Part shown: one piece after another, positions 34,428 through 43,401 of the stretch
Position numbering within the stretch: position 1 is the stretch's first letter
Layout: each line of letters begins with the position of its first letter
NCBI RefSeq assembly: GCF_005484945.1
Contig: NZ_CP034035.1
Location: forward strand, 3,844,001 to 3,908,000
DNA: 64,000 bases
DNA from: Brenneria rubrifaciens
GTDB lineage: Bacteria; Pseudomonadota; Gammaproteobacteria; Enterobacterales; Enterobacteriaceae
Direction: 5' to 3'
The notes under the pieces: generated by a model
Told to the model about the DNA's origin: nothing
Databases searched by the model: none
What the model saw: the letters and a program-made list of their open reading frames with translations, nothing else
Program-made: the position numbers and the translations under genes

Positions 34428-35663
34428 ATGCCCGCACCTATTTCAAATCTAGCGTCTTCAGCACTGAATCCTCAGCGCGAAAACGCTTTCAAACTTCCTG
34501 AAAAAAAAGACATTGCTGTCGCGCCGCACCTTACGTGTGGGGCTGGTTTACGGTTATCTGGTAACTGGTTAAATCAGCAAAAAGCACGACTCACCCCCAG
34601 CCAGCAACAGCTTTTGAACGCAGCGCTCAGTGCATTGAGTGGGCAGGACGCAGTGAACGATATACGTCAGGACGCCCTGGGTGGTCAGTTCAACCTGGCT
34701 CGTCCCAGCTATGATGCTACGAGTGTTCATTTTCAGCGAGATGAGCAGGCGCCAGATACTCTCGGCTTTATCGATGTGAAGGACCGCCAAGGCAATTCAC
34801 TACTGACGTTAGGCCATGAAGGCTCGATTGCTTCGGCTAGTGAAGCACGTGAAAAACTACCGAGTCGTGCTGATGAATCCAGCATTCTTGCCAACTCTCG
34901 TCATGACCCGAAGGCGGCTTGGCAAAGGGCTATGTACATCGTCCCGTTTTTCACTGCGTATGGTGAAAAAGCCAGGGTGGTGGGCGACTACATGAAAGGC
35001 GATAACTCACGCTTTGAAGTCAAAGACAGTACAGGAGAGGCCTACGCCACTCTGAAGCGAACAAAACTCGATAGCGGAGAGCCTGTATGGATGCTGCCTG
35101 AACATGCGTCCGTTAATGGCGGCGCAGGTGGTAGCTCTTCATCTGCTGGCGCAAAACTAATAGATGCAGAACACAGAGAAAAAATAGCAAGAACCGTTTA
35201 TGAAGAGAACGTTGTTTATCATGCCACAGAGAAAAATAGCAAAAGATCTATTCGTAAACATGGTTTTAAAATAAGCAAAAAACGTGATGGCGCGACAGCA
35301 AGACTCACACAAGAAGTCATGATGCAAGAATCTTTTGTCAGAAATGCGAAGAATTTTAATTATGTAATGAGGGATAAAGAATCAGCAAAGAATTTCAATT
35401 ATTTCACGAAGCCAACACTTGTTCGTACCTTTGCAGAAGGCGTGTATTTCGAAATGGATCCTGACTTTAAAAATGGAAGCGCATTGAGAACACCACAAGA
35501 TATATCTTCTAATAATGTCATTGGTTCAAAACATTCAGCCCCCTCTGAAGGAGAAAGCACAGTGATGAAAGCATTAATGGCTAGAGCCGGAGTAAACGTT
35601 GATACAAAAGAGGCTGGCAGACTTCTCAGGGAAGTTCAATCAGACTCAGAAGATGACTTCTGA
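34428..35663 (+). CDS. Putative Hrp type III effector, possibly ADP-ribosyltransferase-like
   Basis: The 411-residue protein begins MPAPISNLASSALNPQREN, a Ser/Pro/Asn-rich amphipathic leader typical of type III secreted proteins, 29 nt after the Hrp box. The N-terminal half (to about 235) has ordinary composition and no motif I know. A GGAGGSSSSAG linker (about 231-241) leads to a C-terminal half with VYHATEKNSKRSIRKHGFKI (His at 265), NFNYVMRDKESAKNFNYF, TLVRTFAEGVYFEMD. YHAT followed by an IRKHGF helix resembles the first conserved histidine region of several ADP-ribosyltransferase-type enzymes, so that activity is an inference. The C-terminal coding half is much more AT-rich than the first, suggesting a fusion. 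The effector family is not identified. Confidence 0.75.
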   Translation: MPAPISNLASSALNPQRENAFKLPEKKDIAVAPHLTCGAGLRLSGNWLNQQKARLTPSQQQLLNAALSALSGQDAVNDIRQDALGGQFNLARPSYDATSVHFQRDEQAPDTLGFIDVKDRQGNSLLTLGHEGSIASASEAREKLPSRADESSILANSRHDPKAAWQRAMYIVPFFTAYGEKARVVGDYMKGDNSRFEVKDSTGEAYATLKRTKLDSGEPVWMLPEHASVNGGAGGSSSSAGAKLIDAEHREKIARTVYEENVVYHATEKNSKRSIRKHGFKISKKRDGATARLTQEVMMQESFVRNAKNFNYVMRDKESAKNFNYFTKPTLVRTFAEGVYFEMDPDFKNGSALRTPQDISSNNVIGSKHSAPSEGESTVMKALMARAGVNVDTKEAGRLLREVQSDSEDDF

Positions 35664-35745
35664 CCGATCTGGGTGTCAGTGCGATGGAGATTGCCAGGCA
35701 GCTGAAGATCGGTCGTTCGACGGTCTATAAAGTGCTGGCATCATG
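35664..35745 (+). pseudogene. Second TnpR 3' fragment, right of the effector
   Basis: It reads [20 protein letters not shown] to KVLAS and a stop, a close relative of the resolvase end at 34220-34285 with about one base in six changed. The effector cassette is therefore bracketed by two same-direction copies of the resolvase 3' end, which could recombine to lose or gain the passenger. Confidence 0.75.
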
Positions 35746-35765
35746 AATTGATGAGCAGCTTGATG

Positions 35766-35803
35766 CTTAACGTACTTTAAATTCCGTTTTCTGAAGCGAC
35801 CCC
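35766..35803 (-). repeat. Tn3-type terminal inverted repeat, right
   Basis: Read on the minus strand it begins GGGGTCGCTTCAGAAAACGG and ends AAAGTACGTTAAG. It pairs with the left repeat at 33641-33679. Confidence 0.85.
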
Positions 35804-36232
35804 TATTCGTGAACATCGGTTTCATGAACATCTGCTTTATTAACATCGGCTTCGTGAACAGCGGCGCGGGTTTGACGGGCGCTTTTTCTGTGACAGACCC
35901 GCGGCGCCCGATGATCGATTTATGAACTCTTTTAGTGCAAACTTCTGCCAACCTGCGCACTTTCGGTACAAACGCCTCACCCGATCGACACGCCGGAACG
36001 CCTGAGTTACACCGTTTTATCCCGCTTATTTTTTTGTCCGCCGCCTGGCAGACACCGCTTTCATCCCGACGGTTCCAGCCCTGGCCCGCCGTTCACCGCA
36101 CCGACAGACACCGACCCTGAGCCGTTTTTATCCGTTCAAATCCCTTAGACAAAAAAGCAGGCATGAAATTTGCTTTAATTAAAGTCAAGATACTTGAAAG
36201 AAAGTTAATATAGTTGAACCGGAGAATGAAAA
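35804..36232. promoter_or_regulatory. Region between the Tn3 element and the BMP operon
   Basis: There is no supported gene; a short plus-strand frame at 35935 is proline/arginine-rich and looks random. Near the right end the 12-bp palindrome CTTTAATTAAAG (36173-36184) and AT-rich sequence lie about 50 bp before the first operon gene, a likely promoter or operator. Confidence 0.4.
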
Positions 36233-37225
36233 ATGAAGATGGCTGCCTTGTTTCACCCCCGTTCTTTTCGTGCGCTGACCCGTCTGGCTGCAACAGCCGC
36301 CGTGGTGATCGCGTTCGCTTACACCACCGTCGTTCAGGCCGCGACCTTGAAAGTCGCCATCGTGATGGCGGGCAATATCACCGATCACTCATTCAACCAG
36401 GCCGGCTACGAAGGCGTGATGCTGGCGGGAAAAGCGCTGGATATCGAGGTGGCCTACAGCGAGAAAGTCCCGCAGCCCGATCAGGCGCGGGCGCTGGCTG
36501 ATTACGCCCGCCGCGGCTACGATATTGTTATCGGTCATGGCGGCGAATTTCAGGACGCGGTCGATCGGGTGGCCAAACGCAACGCCGATACCCAATTCCT
36601 GATTGTGAACGGCACGAAAAGCGGCGGCAATGTTTCCACGCTGGCTTTTGACATGAAAGATATGGGGTATGTGATTGGGTTTATCGGCGGCAAAAGTTCA
36701 GAGACAGGCGTCGGCGGTTTCATCGGCGCGCAGAAAATCAAAGCCTATACCGATCTGAACGAAGGCTTTATCGAAGGCTTTAAAGCCGCCCGCCCGGACG
36801 GACAGGTTTTAAGCGCCTGGACCAACGACTGGGACGATCTTGCCAAAGGTAAAGAAGCGGCGCTGAACCTGATCGATCAGAAAGCGGATACGCTGTTCCC
36901 GACGATGGATAATGCGGTGCTGGGCAGTTTGCAGGCGGTGAGAGAGAAGAACAAACAAGGTTTTGGCATTTACTATGACGCCTTGAGCGACTGGCCGGAT
37001 AACCTGTTGCAATCCGCCGTCCTCGATATGCGCGGCGCATTGCTCACCGTTCTGACTCACGCCAAAAGCGGGCCACTGGGCGGCAAAGCCTACGTCTACG
37101 GCTTTGAAACGCCCAAAGCGTTTCGTCTTGGCAGCTATGGCAAGTCTGTTTCAGAACAGACAAAAACCGACGTCGCCGCATTAATTGAAGAAATCAAACA
37201 GCGCAATGCGGCCGAGAAATCGTAA
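36233..37225 (+). CDS. BMP-family ABC transporter substrate-binding protein
   Basis: The 330-residue protein starts at ATG 36233, eight bases after GGAG. A signal peptide (residues 1 to about 35, ending VVQAATLK) precedes a BMP/PnrA-type domain: VAIVMAGNITDHSFNQAGYE, GYDIVIGHGGEFQD, DMGYVIGFIGGKSS, GFIEGFKAARPD, LFPTMDNAVLGSLQAV. Family members bind purine or pyrimidine nucleosides or related heterocycles. It is the first gene of a four-gene importer operon; its stop overlaps the next start (TAATG). Confidence 0.88.
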   Translation: MKMAALFHPRSFRALTRLAATAAVVIAFAYTTVVQAATLKVAIVMAGNITDHSFNQAGYEGVMLAGKALDIEVAYSEKVPQPDQARALADYARRGYDIVIGHGGEFQDAVDRVAKRNADTQFLIVNGTKSGGNVSTLAFDMKDMGYVIGFIGGKSSETGVGGFIGAQKIKAYTDLNEGFIEGFKAARPDGQVLSAWTNDWDDLAKGKEAALNLIDQKADTLFPTMDNAVLGSLQAVREKNKQGFGIYYDALSDWPDNLLQSAVLDMRGALLTVLTHAKSGPLGGKAYVYGFETPKAFRLGSYGKSVSEQTKTDVAALIEEIKQRNAAEKS

Positions 37226-38745
37226 TGCATTACCTGAGCATTGAAGGGCTGAGTAAGCGGTTTGGTGATTTTACCGCGCTGGATACGGTTTCGCTCAACG
37301 TGAGTAAAGGCAGTATCCATGCGCTGCTGGGTGAAAACGGCGCAGGTAAAACGACGCTGATGAATATTCTGTACGGCCTGTATCAGCCCGATTCCGGGCA
37401 AATACGTCTTGCGGACAAACCGCTGCGGGTGTCATCCCCCAAACAGGCGCTGGAGAGCGGTCTGGGCATGATCCATCAGCACTTCATGCTAGTGGATAAC
37501 CTGACGGTGCTCGAAAACGTCATTTTAGGCTTGTCCGGCGGGCTGCGGCTGCGGCTTGCCGAACACCGCCGCAAACTGATTGAACTGAGCGAACAGGTCG
37601 GTCTGAATATCGATCCAGACCGACCGATATGGCAATTGTCCAGCGGGATGCGCCAACGGGTGGAAATCCTCAAGGCGCTCTATCGCAATGTGGATTTGCT
37701 TATTCTCGACGAACCCAGCAGCGTACTCGGCCCGGATGAAATCGCCGCGTTTTTACAGATTCTGGAAAAACTGCGCGGCATGGGAAAAACCATGCTGTTT
37801 ATCACCCATAAGCTGGACGAAGTGTTCCTGGTTTGCGATCGGGTGACCGTATTGCGCCGGGGTAAGGTCGTCGGACACGCGGACATTGCGGATACCACGC
37901 CACAGGCGGTATCGCGGATGATGGTGGGGCGCGATCTGGTGAAACCGCCTGAGCTACCGCCGATGCCAACCGGCGAGATAGTGTTGCAGGTCTCCTCGCT
38001 CAGCGCCAACAACGACCGCGGTATTCAGGCATTACAGGGCGTGTCTCTCCAGATTCGCGCCGGTGAAGTGCTGGGTATCGCCGGCGTCGACGGCAACGGT
38101 CAGGCTGAACTCGCCGAGGCCATCACCGGTTTACGTACGCCGACCGCCGGTGATATCCGCATTCTGGGTGAATCGCTGCAAGGCTACGACGCGGACGAAA
38201 GGCGGCATCGGTTCAGGATCGCCTATGTCCCCGAAGATCGCCACAGCACAGGACTGATCCTGGATTTTTCGCTGTGGCAAAACGCCATGCTGCGCGGCTA
38301 CCAGCGCGCCCCTTTCGCACGCAACGGCGTGATCAATGCCCGGACGACCCAAGAGATCACGCGCGACTGGTGCATGAAATACGACATCCGTATGCACCGG
38401 GTTAATCAAAAGGTGCGTTTTCTGTCAGGCGGTAATCAGCAAAAGCTGATCTTTGCCCGTGAAGTGGAATCCGACCCGGTGCTGCTGGTCGTCATGCAGC
38501 CCTGTAAAGGACTGGATGTGGGCGCCATTGAAGCGGTGCAGCGCGTGGTGCGCGAACAGCGGACGGCAGGGAAAGCCGTGCTCTATATTTCGACTGAGCT
38601 GGACGAAATCATGGCGATTTCCGACCGCATCGGCGTGATGTGCGCAGGCCAGATCACCGGCATACTCATGCGTAAAGACGCGACGACAGAACGTATTGGC
38701 GAGCTGATGACCAGCGACGCCGTCGAGGAAATCCATCATGAATAA
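37225..38745 (+). CDS. BMP-type (nucleoside/simple sugar) ABC transporter ATPase, double domain
   Basis: The 506-residue protein has two ABC domains. The first is canonical: GENGAGKTT, LSSGMRQRVEILKALYR, LLILDEPSSVLGPDE. The second has the degenerate Walker A GVDGNGQAEL and LLVVMQPCKGLDVG with LSGGNQQKLIFAREVE, as usual in the ribose/nucleoside importer group. It energises the importer with the two permeases that follow; it overlaps the first by 8 nt. Confidence 0.9.
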   Translation: MHYLSIEGLSKRFGDFTALDTVSLNVSKGSIHALLGENGAGKTTLMNILYGLYQPDSGQIRLADKPLRVSSPKQALESGLGMIHQHFMLVDNLTVLENVILGLSGGLRLRLAEHRRKLIELSEQVGLNIDPDRPIWQLSSGMRQRVEILKALYRNVDLLILDEPSSVLGPDEIAAFLQILEKLRGMGKTMLFITHKLDEVFLVCDRVTVLRRGKVVGHADIADTTPQAVSRMMVGRDLVKPPELPPMPTGEIVLQVSSLSANNDRGIQALQGVSLQIRAGEVLGIAGVDGNGQAELAEAITGLRTPTAGDIRILGESLQGYDADERRHRFRIAYVPEDRHSTGLILDFSLWQNAMLRGYQRAPFARNGVINARTTQEITRDWCMKYDIRMHRVNQKVRFLSGGNQQKLIFAREVESDPVLLVVMQPCKGLDVGAIEAVQRVVREQRTAGKAVLYISTELDEIMAISDRIGVMCAGQITGILMRKDATTERIGELMTSDAVEEIHHE

Positions 38746-39820
38746 TCTGCTGCGTTGGCTTCACAGTTTACGCATGGTTTGGGCCGTATTCGCCAGCTTT
38801 GCGCTTGGTTCGTTGTTAATTCTGGCGACCGGGCACAACCCGTTTGAAGCCTATGCCGCGCTGTTTCGGGGCGCATTCTTTGATTACTACGGTCTGGCGG
38901 ACACGCTGATCAAGATGTGTCCGATGCTGCTGACCGGTCTGGCGGTGATAATCCCGATGCGTTGCGGCTTGCTGAACGTGGGGGGAGAGGGACAAATTTA
39001 TATCGGCGGTCTGGCTGCGGCGGCCGTCGCCCTTTACCTGCCTGCGCTGCCGACCGGGTTGCATCTGCTGCTGTGCCTTCTGGCGGGCATGATTGGCGGC
39101 GGGCTGTGGGGGGCGATACCCGGTTATCTGCGCGCCGCCCGCGGCATTAATGAAGTCATCGTGACGCTCCTGATGAATTACGTCGGCATCAATATTGTCA
39201 GCTATTTTGCCGGCGGCCCGATGATGCAGGAAGGCGCTCCCTATCCCTATTCCAATGAAATCAGCGAAAATTTGTGGCTGCCGATTTTCCTGCCGAACAC
39301 CGATACCCATATCGGGGTCATCATCGCCGCGGTACTCAGCACTATCATCTTTTGGGTTTTACGCTATACCACCGTCGGCTTCGCCCTGGCGGCAGTGGGT
39401 AAAAGCCCGAAAGCGGCGCAATATGCCGGTATGTCGATCCCTCGTCACGTTATCGGCAGCATGATCGCCGGCGGCGCGATAGCGGGTCTGGCGGGCGCCA
39501 TTGAAGTGATCGGCGTCAAATACCGGCTGTATCACCTTTTCAGTCCCGGTTATGGCTATGACGGGATCGTGGTAGCGTTTATGGCGAGTCTCAATCCGCT
39601 GCTTGCCATGCTGTCCGCTTTTTTTCTCGCCGGACTCAGCACCGGCGCGCAATACATGCAACGCGCCATCGGGCTTGACGTCACCGCGATTGAAGCACTG
39701 CGCGGCCTGATCGTTATCTTTGTCGCCGCGGGTCTTATCTGGAAGCTCAGATCGCAGCAGCAGGCCGTCAACGACAATAACGCCCTCCCTTCAACGCTTT
39801 CTTCCCGGAGTCAACCGTGA
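38738..39820 (+). CDS. BMP-type ABC transporter permease 1
   Basis: The 360-residue multi-spanning inner-membrane protein of the branched-chain/ribose permease superfamily shows GLLNVGGEGQIYIGGLAAA, GAIPGYLRAARGINEVIVTLLMNYVG and AVGKSPKAAQYAGMS. It forms half of the channel. It ends in TGATG overlap with the next gene. Confidence 0.88.
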   Translation: MNNLLRWLHSLRMVWAVFASFALGSLLILATGHNPFEAYAALFRGAFFDYYGLADTLIKMCPMLLTGLAVIIPMRCGLLNVGGEGQIYIGGLAAAAVALYLPALPTGLHLLLCLLAGMIGGGLWGAIPGYLRAARGINEVIVTLLMNYVGINIVSYFAGGPMMQEGAPYPYSNEISENLWLPIFLPNTDTHIGVIIAAVLSTIIFWVLRYTTVGFALAAVGKSPKAAQYAGMSIPRHVIGSMIAGGAIAGLAGAIEVIGVKYRLYHLFSPGYGYDGIVVAFMASLNPLLAMLSAFFLAGLSTGAQYMQRAIGLDVTAIEALRGLIVIFVAAGLIWKLRSQQQAVNDNNALPSTLSSRSQP

Positions 39821-40746
39821 TGGATGAAGCCTATCTCGCGCTGTTCGCCACAGGGTTGCGCCTGTCGATTCCGCTGATTTTCGCCGCATTAGGCGGCATT
39901 TGGTCGGAACGCGCCGGCGTTTTTAATCTGGCGCTGGAAGGCAGCCTCCTCAGCGGCGCCTTCGGCGCCGCGTTAGGCAGTTTCTATTTCCATAGCGCCT
40001 GGGCCGGGCTAGCCGTCGGACTGCTCGCCGCAGCGCTGACCGGGCTATTGCTGGCCGTGATGACGGTCTGGCTGGCGATAAATCAGATGGTGGCGGGCAT
40101 TGCCATCAACATGTTTATCATCGGTCTCACCTCCTTTCTCTCACGCATGGCGTTCAGTGGACAAAATGCGTCAGACAGCCTGAGCGGTTTTTCCGCGCTG
40201 GCGATCCCCGGACTCTCCTCCCTGCCGTGGATTGGCAACCTGCTGTTCAACCAGGACGTGCTCGTCTACGTGATGTACGGTCTGATTCCGCTGGCGTGGT
40301 GGTTACTGTTTCACACCACCTGTGGTCTGAATCTGCGCGCCACCGGAGAGTACCCGCGAGCAGTGGATAGCGCGGGGTTATCCGTTTTCGGCATTCGCTT
40401 TATCAGCGTGGTGGGCTCCGGGATGATTGCCGGTCTTGGCGGTTGTTATCTGGTGTTGTCGCAGGTTTTTATCTTCACCGAACATATGAGCGCCGGCAAA
40501 GGGTTCATCGCACTGGCCGCGCTGATCCTCGGGCGCTGGCATCCCCTCGGCGCGCTGGCGGCCTGCCTGCTATTCGGGCTGGCGGACGCCTTGCAATTGA
40601 GGCTGCAATTCGGTCATCCCGGCGTACCTTACCAACTGTTCGTGATCCTGCCCTATGTGGCGTCGATCGGCGCCCTGATCATCTTCGCCGGGAAGATCAG
40701 GCCGCCGGCCGCGGCTGGCGAACACTATCAGCGCGGCGGTAAATAA
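39820..40746 (+). CDS. BMP-type ABC transporter permease 2
   Basis: The inner-membrane protein of about 308 residues has ERAGVFNLALEGSLLSGAFG, AINQMVAGIAINMFIIGLTS and ATGEYPRAVDSAGLSVFGIR, the partner of the preceding permease. ATG 39820 is used because it sits on the stop overlap and nine bases after GGAG; GTG 39817 is possible. Confidence 0.87.
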   Translation: MDEAYLALFATGLRLSIPLIFAALGGIWSERAGVFNLALEGSLLSGAFGAALGSFYFHSAWAGLAVGLLAAALTGLLLAVMTVWLAINQMVAGIAINMFIIGLTSFLSRMAFSGQNASDSLSGFSALAIPGLSSLPWIGNLLFNQDVLVYVMYGLIPLAWWLLFHTTCGLNLRATGEYPRAVDSAGLSVFGIRFISVVGSGMIAGLGGCYLVLSQVFIFTEHMSAGKGFIALAALILGRWHPLGALAACLLFGLADALQLRLQFGHPGVPYQLFVILPYVASIGALIIFAGKIRPPAAAGEHYQRGGK

Positions 40747-40786
40747 CGCACGGCATACCTTACCGACTATCAGGCGATGAAATGAT

Positions 40787-41701
40787 ATGACAACAAAACA
40801 GAGTATGATAAAAAACCCCATCCCGTGGCCCAACGGGGCACGGTGTGCCGTAGCGATCACCTTCGATATGGATGCCGACAGTTTTCTTCATCTGCATCGC
40901 CCGGCCGACAGCTACAAGCGGGTCAGCACCCTTTCCACGCTGCAATACGGCCCGAAAATCGGCGTTCCGCGCATTCTGCAAACCTACCGCGAACTCGGAC
41001 TGAAACAGACCTTTTTTGTACCGGCATGGTGCATCGAACGTTACCCGGACGCGGTGGACGCCATGGTCAGGGACGGACACGAGGTTGGGCACCACGGCTA
41101 TATCCATGAGCATGTCAATGAACTCAGTGAAGAGGAGGAGCTTTTCTGGCTGCGCAAGTCTATTGAGATCATTGAACGGCATACCGGCCAGCGTCCGCGC
41201 GGTTTTCGCGCCCCGCTATACAACTTTTCACCCGCCACCACCGATTTACTGATAGCAGAGGGGTTTCAGTATGACGCCTCGCTAATGGGAGATGACGTTC
41301 CTTATTTATTGCGCGGCAAACACGGACATTTGGTTGAGCTGCCGACGCACTGGGCGATGGACGACTGGCCGCCGTACGTTCATATGAGCGATATCGATTA
41401 TGTGATGCCGATCCGCTCGCCGCAGGAAGCCATTGCGGTGTACAAAGCGGAATTCGATGCCATGTGGGAATACGGCGGGCTGATCGTAGCGGTGTGGCAC
41501 CCCTTCGTGACCGGCAGACTGGCGCGCTGGCATGAAACCGTGCGTTTCATCGAGTACATGCAGTCTCGCGGCGGCGTCTGGTTCGCCACGCTCGAAGAGA
41601 TCGCCGCACACGTTAATAAAGTTCATGTCTCAGGTCAGGCAGCATTGCATATCGAACCCATGCCGCCGTACTCAGGGCCCGTCACGGTCGATAAGTTTTG
41701 A
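40787..41701 (+). CDS. Polysaccharide deacetylase-fold hydrolase, PuuE/allantoinase-like
   Basis: The 304-residue protein has the NodB-fold active site: FDMDAD (aspartates), GHEVGHHGYIHEH (metal histidines) and RGFRAPLYNFS. The form GHHGYxHE with a long C-terminal tail is characteristic of the group that includes the cofactor-independent allantoinase PuuE, which opens the allantoin ring, and related cyclic-amide hydrolases. Behind a nucleoside-type importer and near an allantoate-type amidohydrolase gene, a role in purine or pyrimidine base breakdown is more likely than cell-wall deacetylation. There is no signal peptide, so it is cytoplasmic. Confidence 0.78.
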   Translation: MTTKQSMIKNPIPWPNGARCAVAITFDMDADSFLHLHRPADSYKRVSTLSTLQYGPKIGVPRILQTYRELGLKQTFFVPAWCIERYPDAVDAMVRDGHEVGHHGYIHEHVNELSEEEELFWLRKSIEIIERHTGQRPRGFRAPLYNFSPATTDLLIAEGFQYDASLMGDDVPYLLRGKHGHLVELPTHWAMDDWPPYVHMSDIDYVMPIRSPQEAIAVYKAEFDAMWEYGGLIVAVWHPFVTGRLARWHETVRFIEYMQSRGGVWFATLEEIAAHVNKVHVSGQAALHIEPMPPYSGPVTVDKF

Positions 41702-41736
41702 TGCGTCTCTCTGAGATCTTGGGTTTTATCTGGATT

Positions 41737-41766
41737 TTAACGCGCGAGGCGCCCCGCGCGCGTTAA
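41737..41766. terminator. Hairpin between convergent genes
   Basis: TTAACGCGCG pairs with CGCGCGTTAA around a 10-nt GC-rich loop, between the deacetylase gene and the convergent transporter gene. It probably ends both transcripts, although neither side has a long T-run. Confidence 0.55.
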
Positions 41767-41786
41767 TTCAAAATCATGATGCGCCG

Positions 41787-42698
41787 CTACCCTTGCCGGA
41801 CGGGTAGCAATGACCACAAACGGGCGCCAAACACATTGATCGCCAGCCCCAACATAACCATCAATGCGCCGACGATTTGTAGCGGTGATAAGGCTTCGTT
41901 CAGGAAAACGGCGGCGCTTATCAACCCCACGACAGGCACCAACAACGACAGCGGCGCTACGCGCCAGGTTTCATAGCGCGCCAGCAGACTTCCCCAGATG
42001 CCATAGCCGATGATGGTGGCGACAAAAGCCAGATAGACAAGCGACAGAATAGTAGGAAGCTGAATATTCACCAGACTGGAGACAATGGCAGCCTGGCCTT
42101 CAAACAGCCAGGAGCACAGGAAAAACGGCGCAATGGGAATCAACGCGCTCCACACCACCAGCGACATGATGTTGACGCCGCGATTGTTACTCATGATGAT
42201 TTTATTGCTGATATTGCCGAAAGCCCACGACAGTGCGCCCGCCAGCGTGAGCAACAGCGTGGTGATCGTCATGGCGACGGTGCTTTGCCCTTCAGCGCGT
42301 CCTTCCGCCAGCACCACGATGCCCGCCGCGGCGACCAGAATACCGACGACGTGATCCCACCGGAGTTTTTCCGACAGTAACGCCACCCCCAGCAGCAGAG
42401 TGAAGAATGCCTGGGCCTGCAACACCAGCGAGGCGATCCCCGCCGGCATACCCAGTTTGATCGCTAAAAATAGGAAACCGAACTGACCAAAACTGATGGT
42501 CATGCCATACGCCAGCAGCCAGCGAAAAGGAACGCGAGGCGCGGGGATAAAAAAAATCGCTGGTATCGCCACCAGTGAAAAGCGCAATCCGGCCAGCAAA
42601 AAAGGCGGCATATCATGCAGGCCAATTTTGATGACCACGAAATTTATGCCCCATAAGACCACCACACACAGCGCTAGCAACCCATCTTTTACCGACAT
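41787..42698 (-). CDS. eamA: EamA-type drug/metabolite transporter (O-acetylserine/cysteine exporter-like)
   Basis: The 303-residue protein has ten predicted membrane helices in two EamA repeats. It follows the E. coli EamA (YdeD) sequence closely as remembered: KDGLLALCVVVLWGINFVVI, GMPAGIASLVLQAQAFFTL, FVATIIGYGIWGSLLARYET, WRVAPLSLLVPVVGL. In E. coli this exporter removes O-acetylserine and cysteine-pathway metabolites. It is a single gene, convergent with the deacetylase. Confidence 0.82.
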   Translation of the reverse strand: MSVKDGLLALCVVVLWGINFVVIKIGLHDMPPFLLAGLRFSLVAIPAIFFIPAPRVPFRWLLAYGMTISFGQFGFLFLAIKLGMPAGIASLVLQAQAFFTLLLGVALLSEKLRWDHVVGILVAAAGIVVLAEGRAEGQSTVAMTITTLLLTLAGALSWAFGNISNKIIMSNNRGVNIMSLVVWSALIPIAPFFLCSWLFEGQAAIVSSLVNIQLPTILSLVYLAFVATIIGYGIWGSLLARYETWRVAPLSLLVPVVGLISAAVFLNEALSPLQIVGALMVMLGLAINVFGARLWSLLPVRQG

Positions 42699-43059
42699 CG
42701 GGAATATCTCTTCATCTCAGCCAATAGCCGACTACTGTACAACTCAAATCAATCGGGGGATACGCACAGTTCAAGGCAATTTGGGGAGAACAGATAACGC
42801 CAGCTCGGTTCTCGGCACGCTCACGGGTTTCGATTCACGATGACACCGTGATATGCATCAACGCGCCTGACATTAAAGTGAAGTATCAGGGATAAAAATT
42901 TATTTTAATGTGCAGATAATTGTACTTTAACTCCAAAAATACAGCTTTATGTTCCATAAAAAGGACATTATAAATTACTTCAAATCATCACACTATAATG
43001 TACTATTATTGTAATCTAACGTCGTGTTACTCGCATTTATATCCAGATAAAGGAACATT
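42699..43059. promoter_or_regulatory. Divergent promoter region between eamA and hipBA
   Basis: The region is AT-rich toward hipB, with TATAAT at about 43003 and the related motifs GTTCCATAAA, GGACATTATAAA (about 42953-42975) and AAGGAACATTATG at the hipB start. Repeated GGA(A)CATTA half-sites suggest a HipB-bound operator, as HipB-type antitoxins repress their own operon. I see no gene here. Confidence 0.4.
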
Positions 43060-43401
43060 ATGAGCATTGCCAGTCAATCACCGGCAGCCATTGCGGAAGC
43101 GCTTGGCGAGCGGTTAAAGCAAGCTCGTCTGAACAGTAACTTAACCCAGACAGAAGTCGCGGCGCTCGCCGGTTTATCGAGAAAGGCGGTGCTCAACGCG
43201 GAAAAGGGTAAAGTCCAACTGGACGCGTTGGTTGCTATCATGGAGGTGCTTAATCTGACTGAACAGTTAGACAATTTTCTGCCTCCTCAGGCTATTTCCC
43301 CCATCCAGCTTGCCAGGTTGCAAGGCAAGCAGCGGCAAAGAGCGTCCGGGCAGAGAAAACCCAAAGAGAGCAAAAGTCATGGGGACGTACAGGAATGGTA
43401 A
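43060..43401 (+). CDS. hipB: HipB-like antitoxin (XRE DNA-binding)
   Basis: The 113-residue protein has a helix-turn-helix (RLKQARLNSNLTQTEVAALAGLSRKAVLNAEKG, residues about 18-52) and a basic, flexible tail. It pairs with the HipA-like kinase gene that starts on its stop. It should repress the operon and bind the kinase. The start has a good AAGGAAC. Confidence 0.85.
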   Translation: MSIASQSPAAIAEALGERLKQARLNSNLTQTEVAALAGLSRKAVLNAEKGKVQLDALVAIMEVLNLTEQLDNFLPPQAISPIQLARLQGKQRQRASGQRKPKESKSHGDVQEW

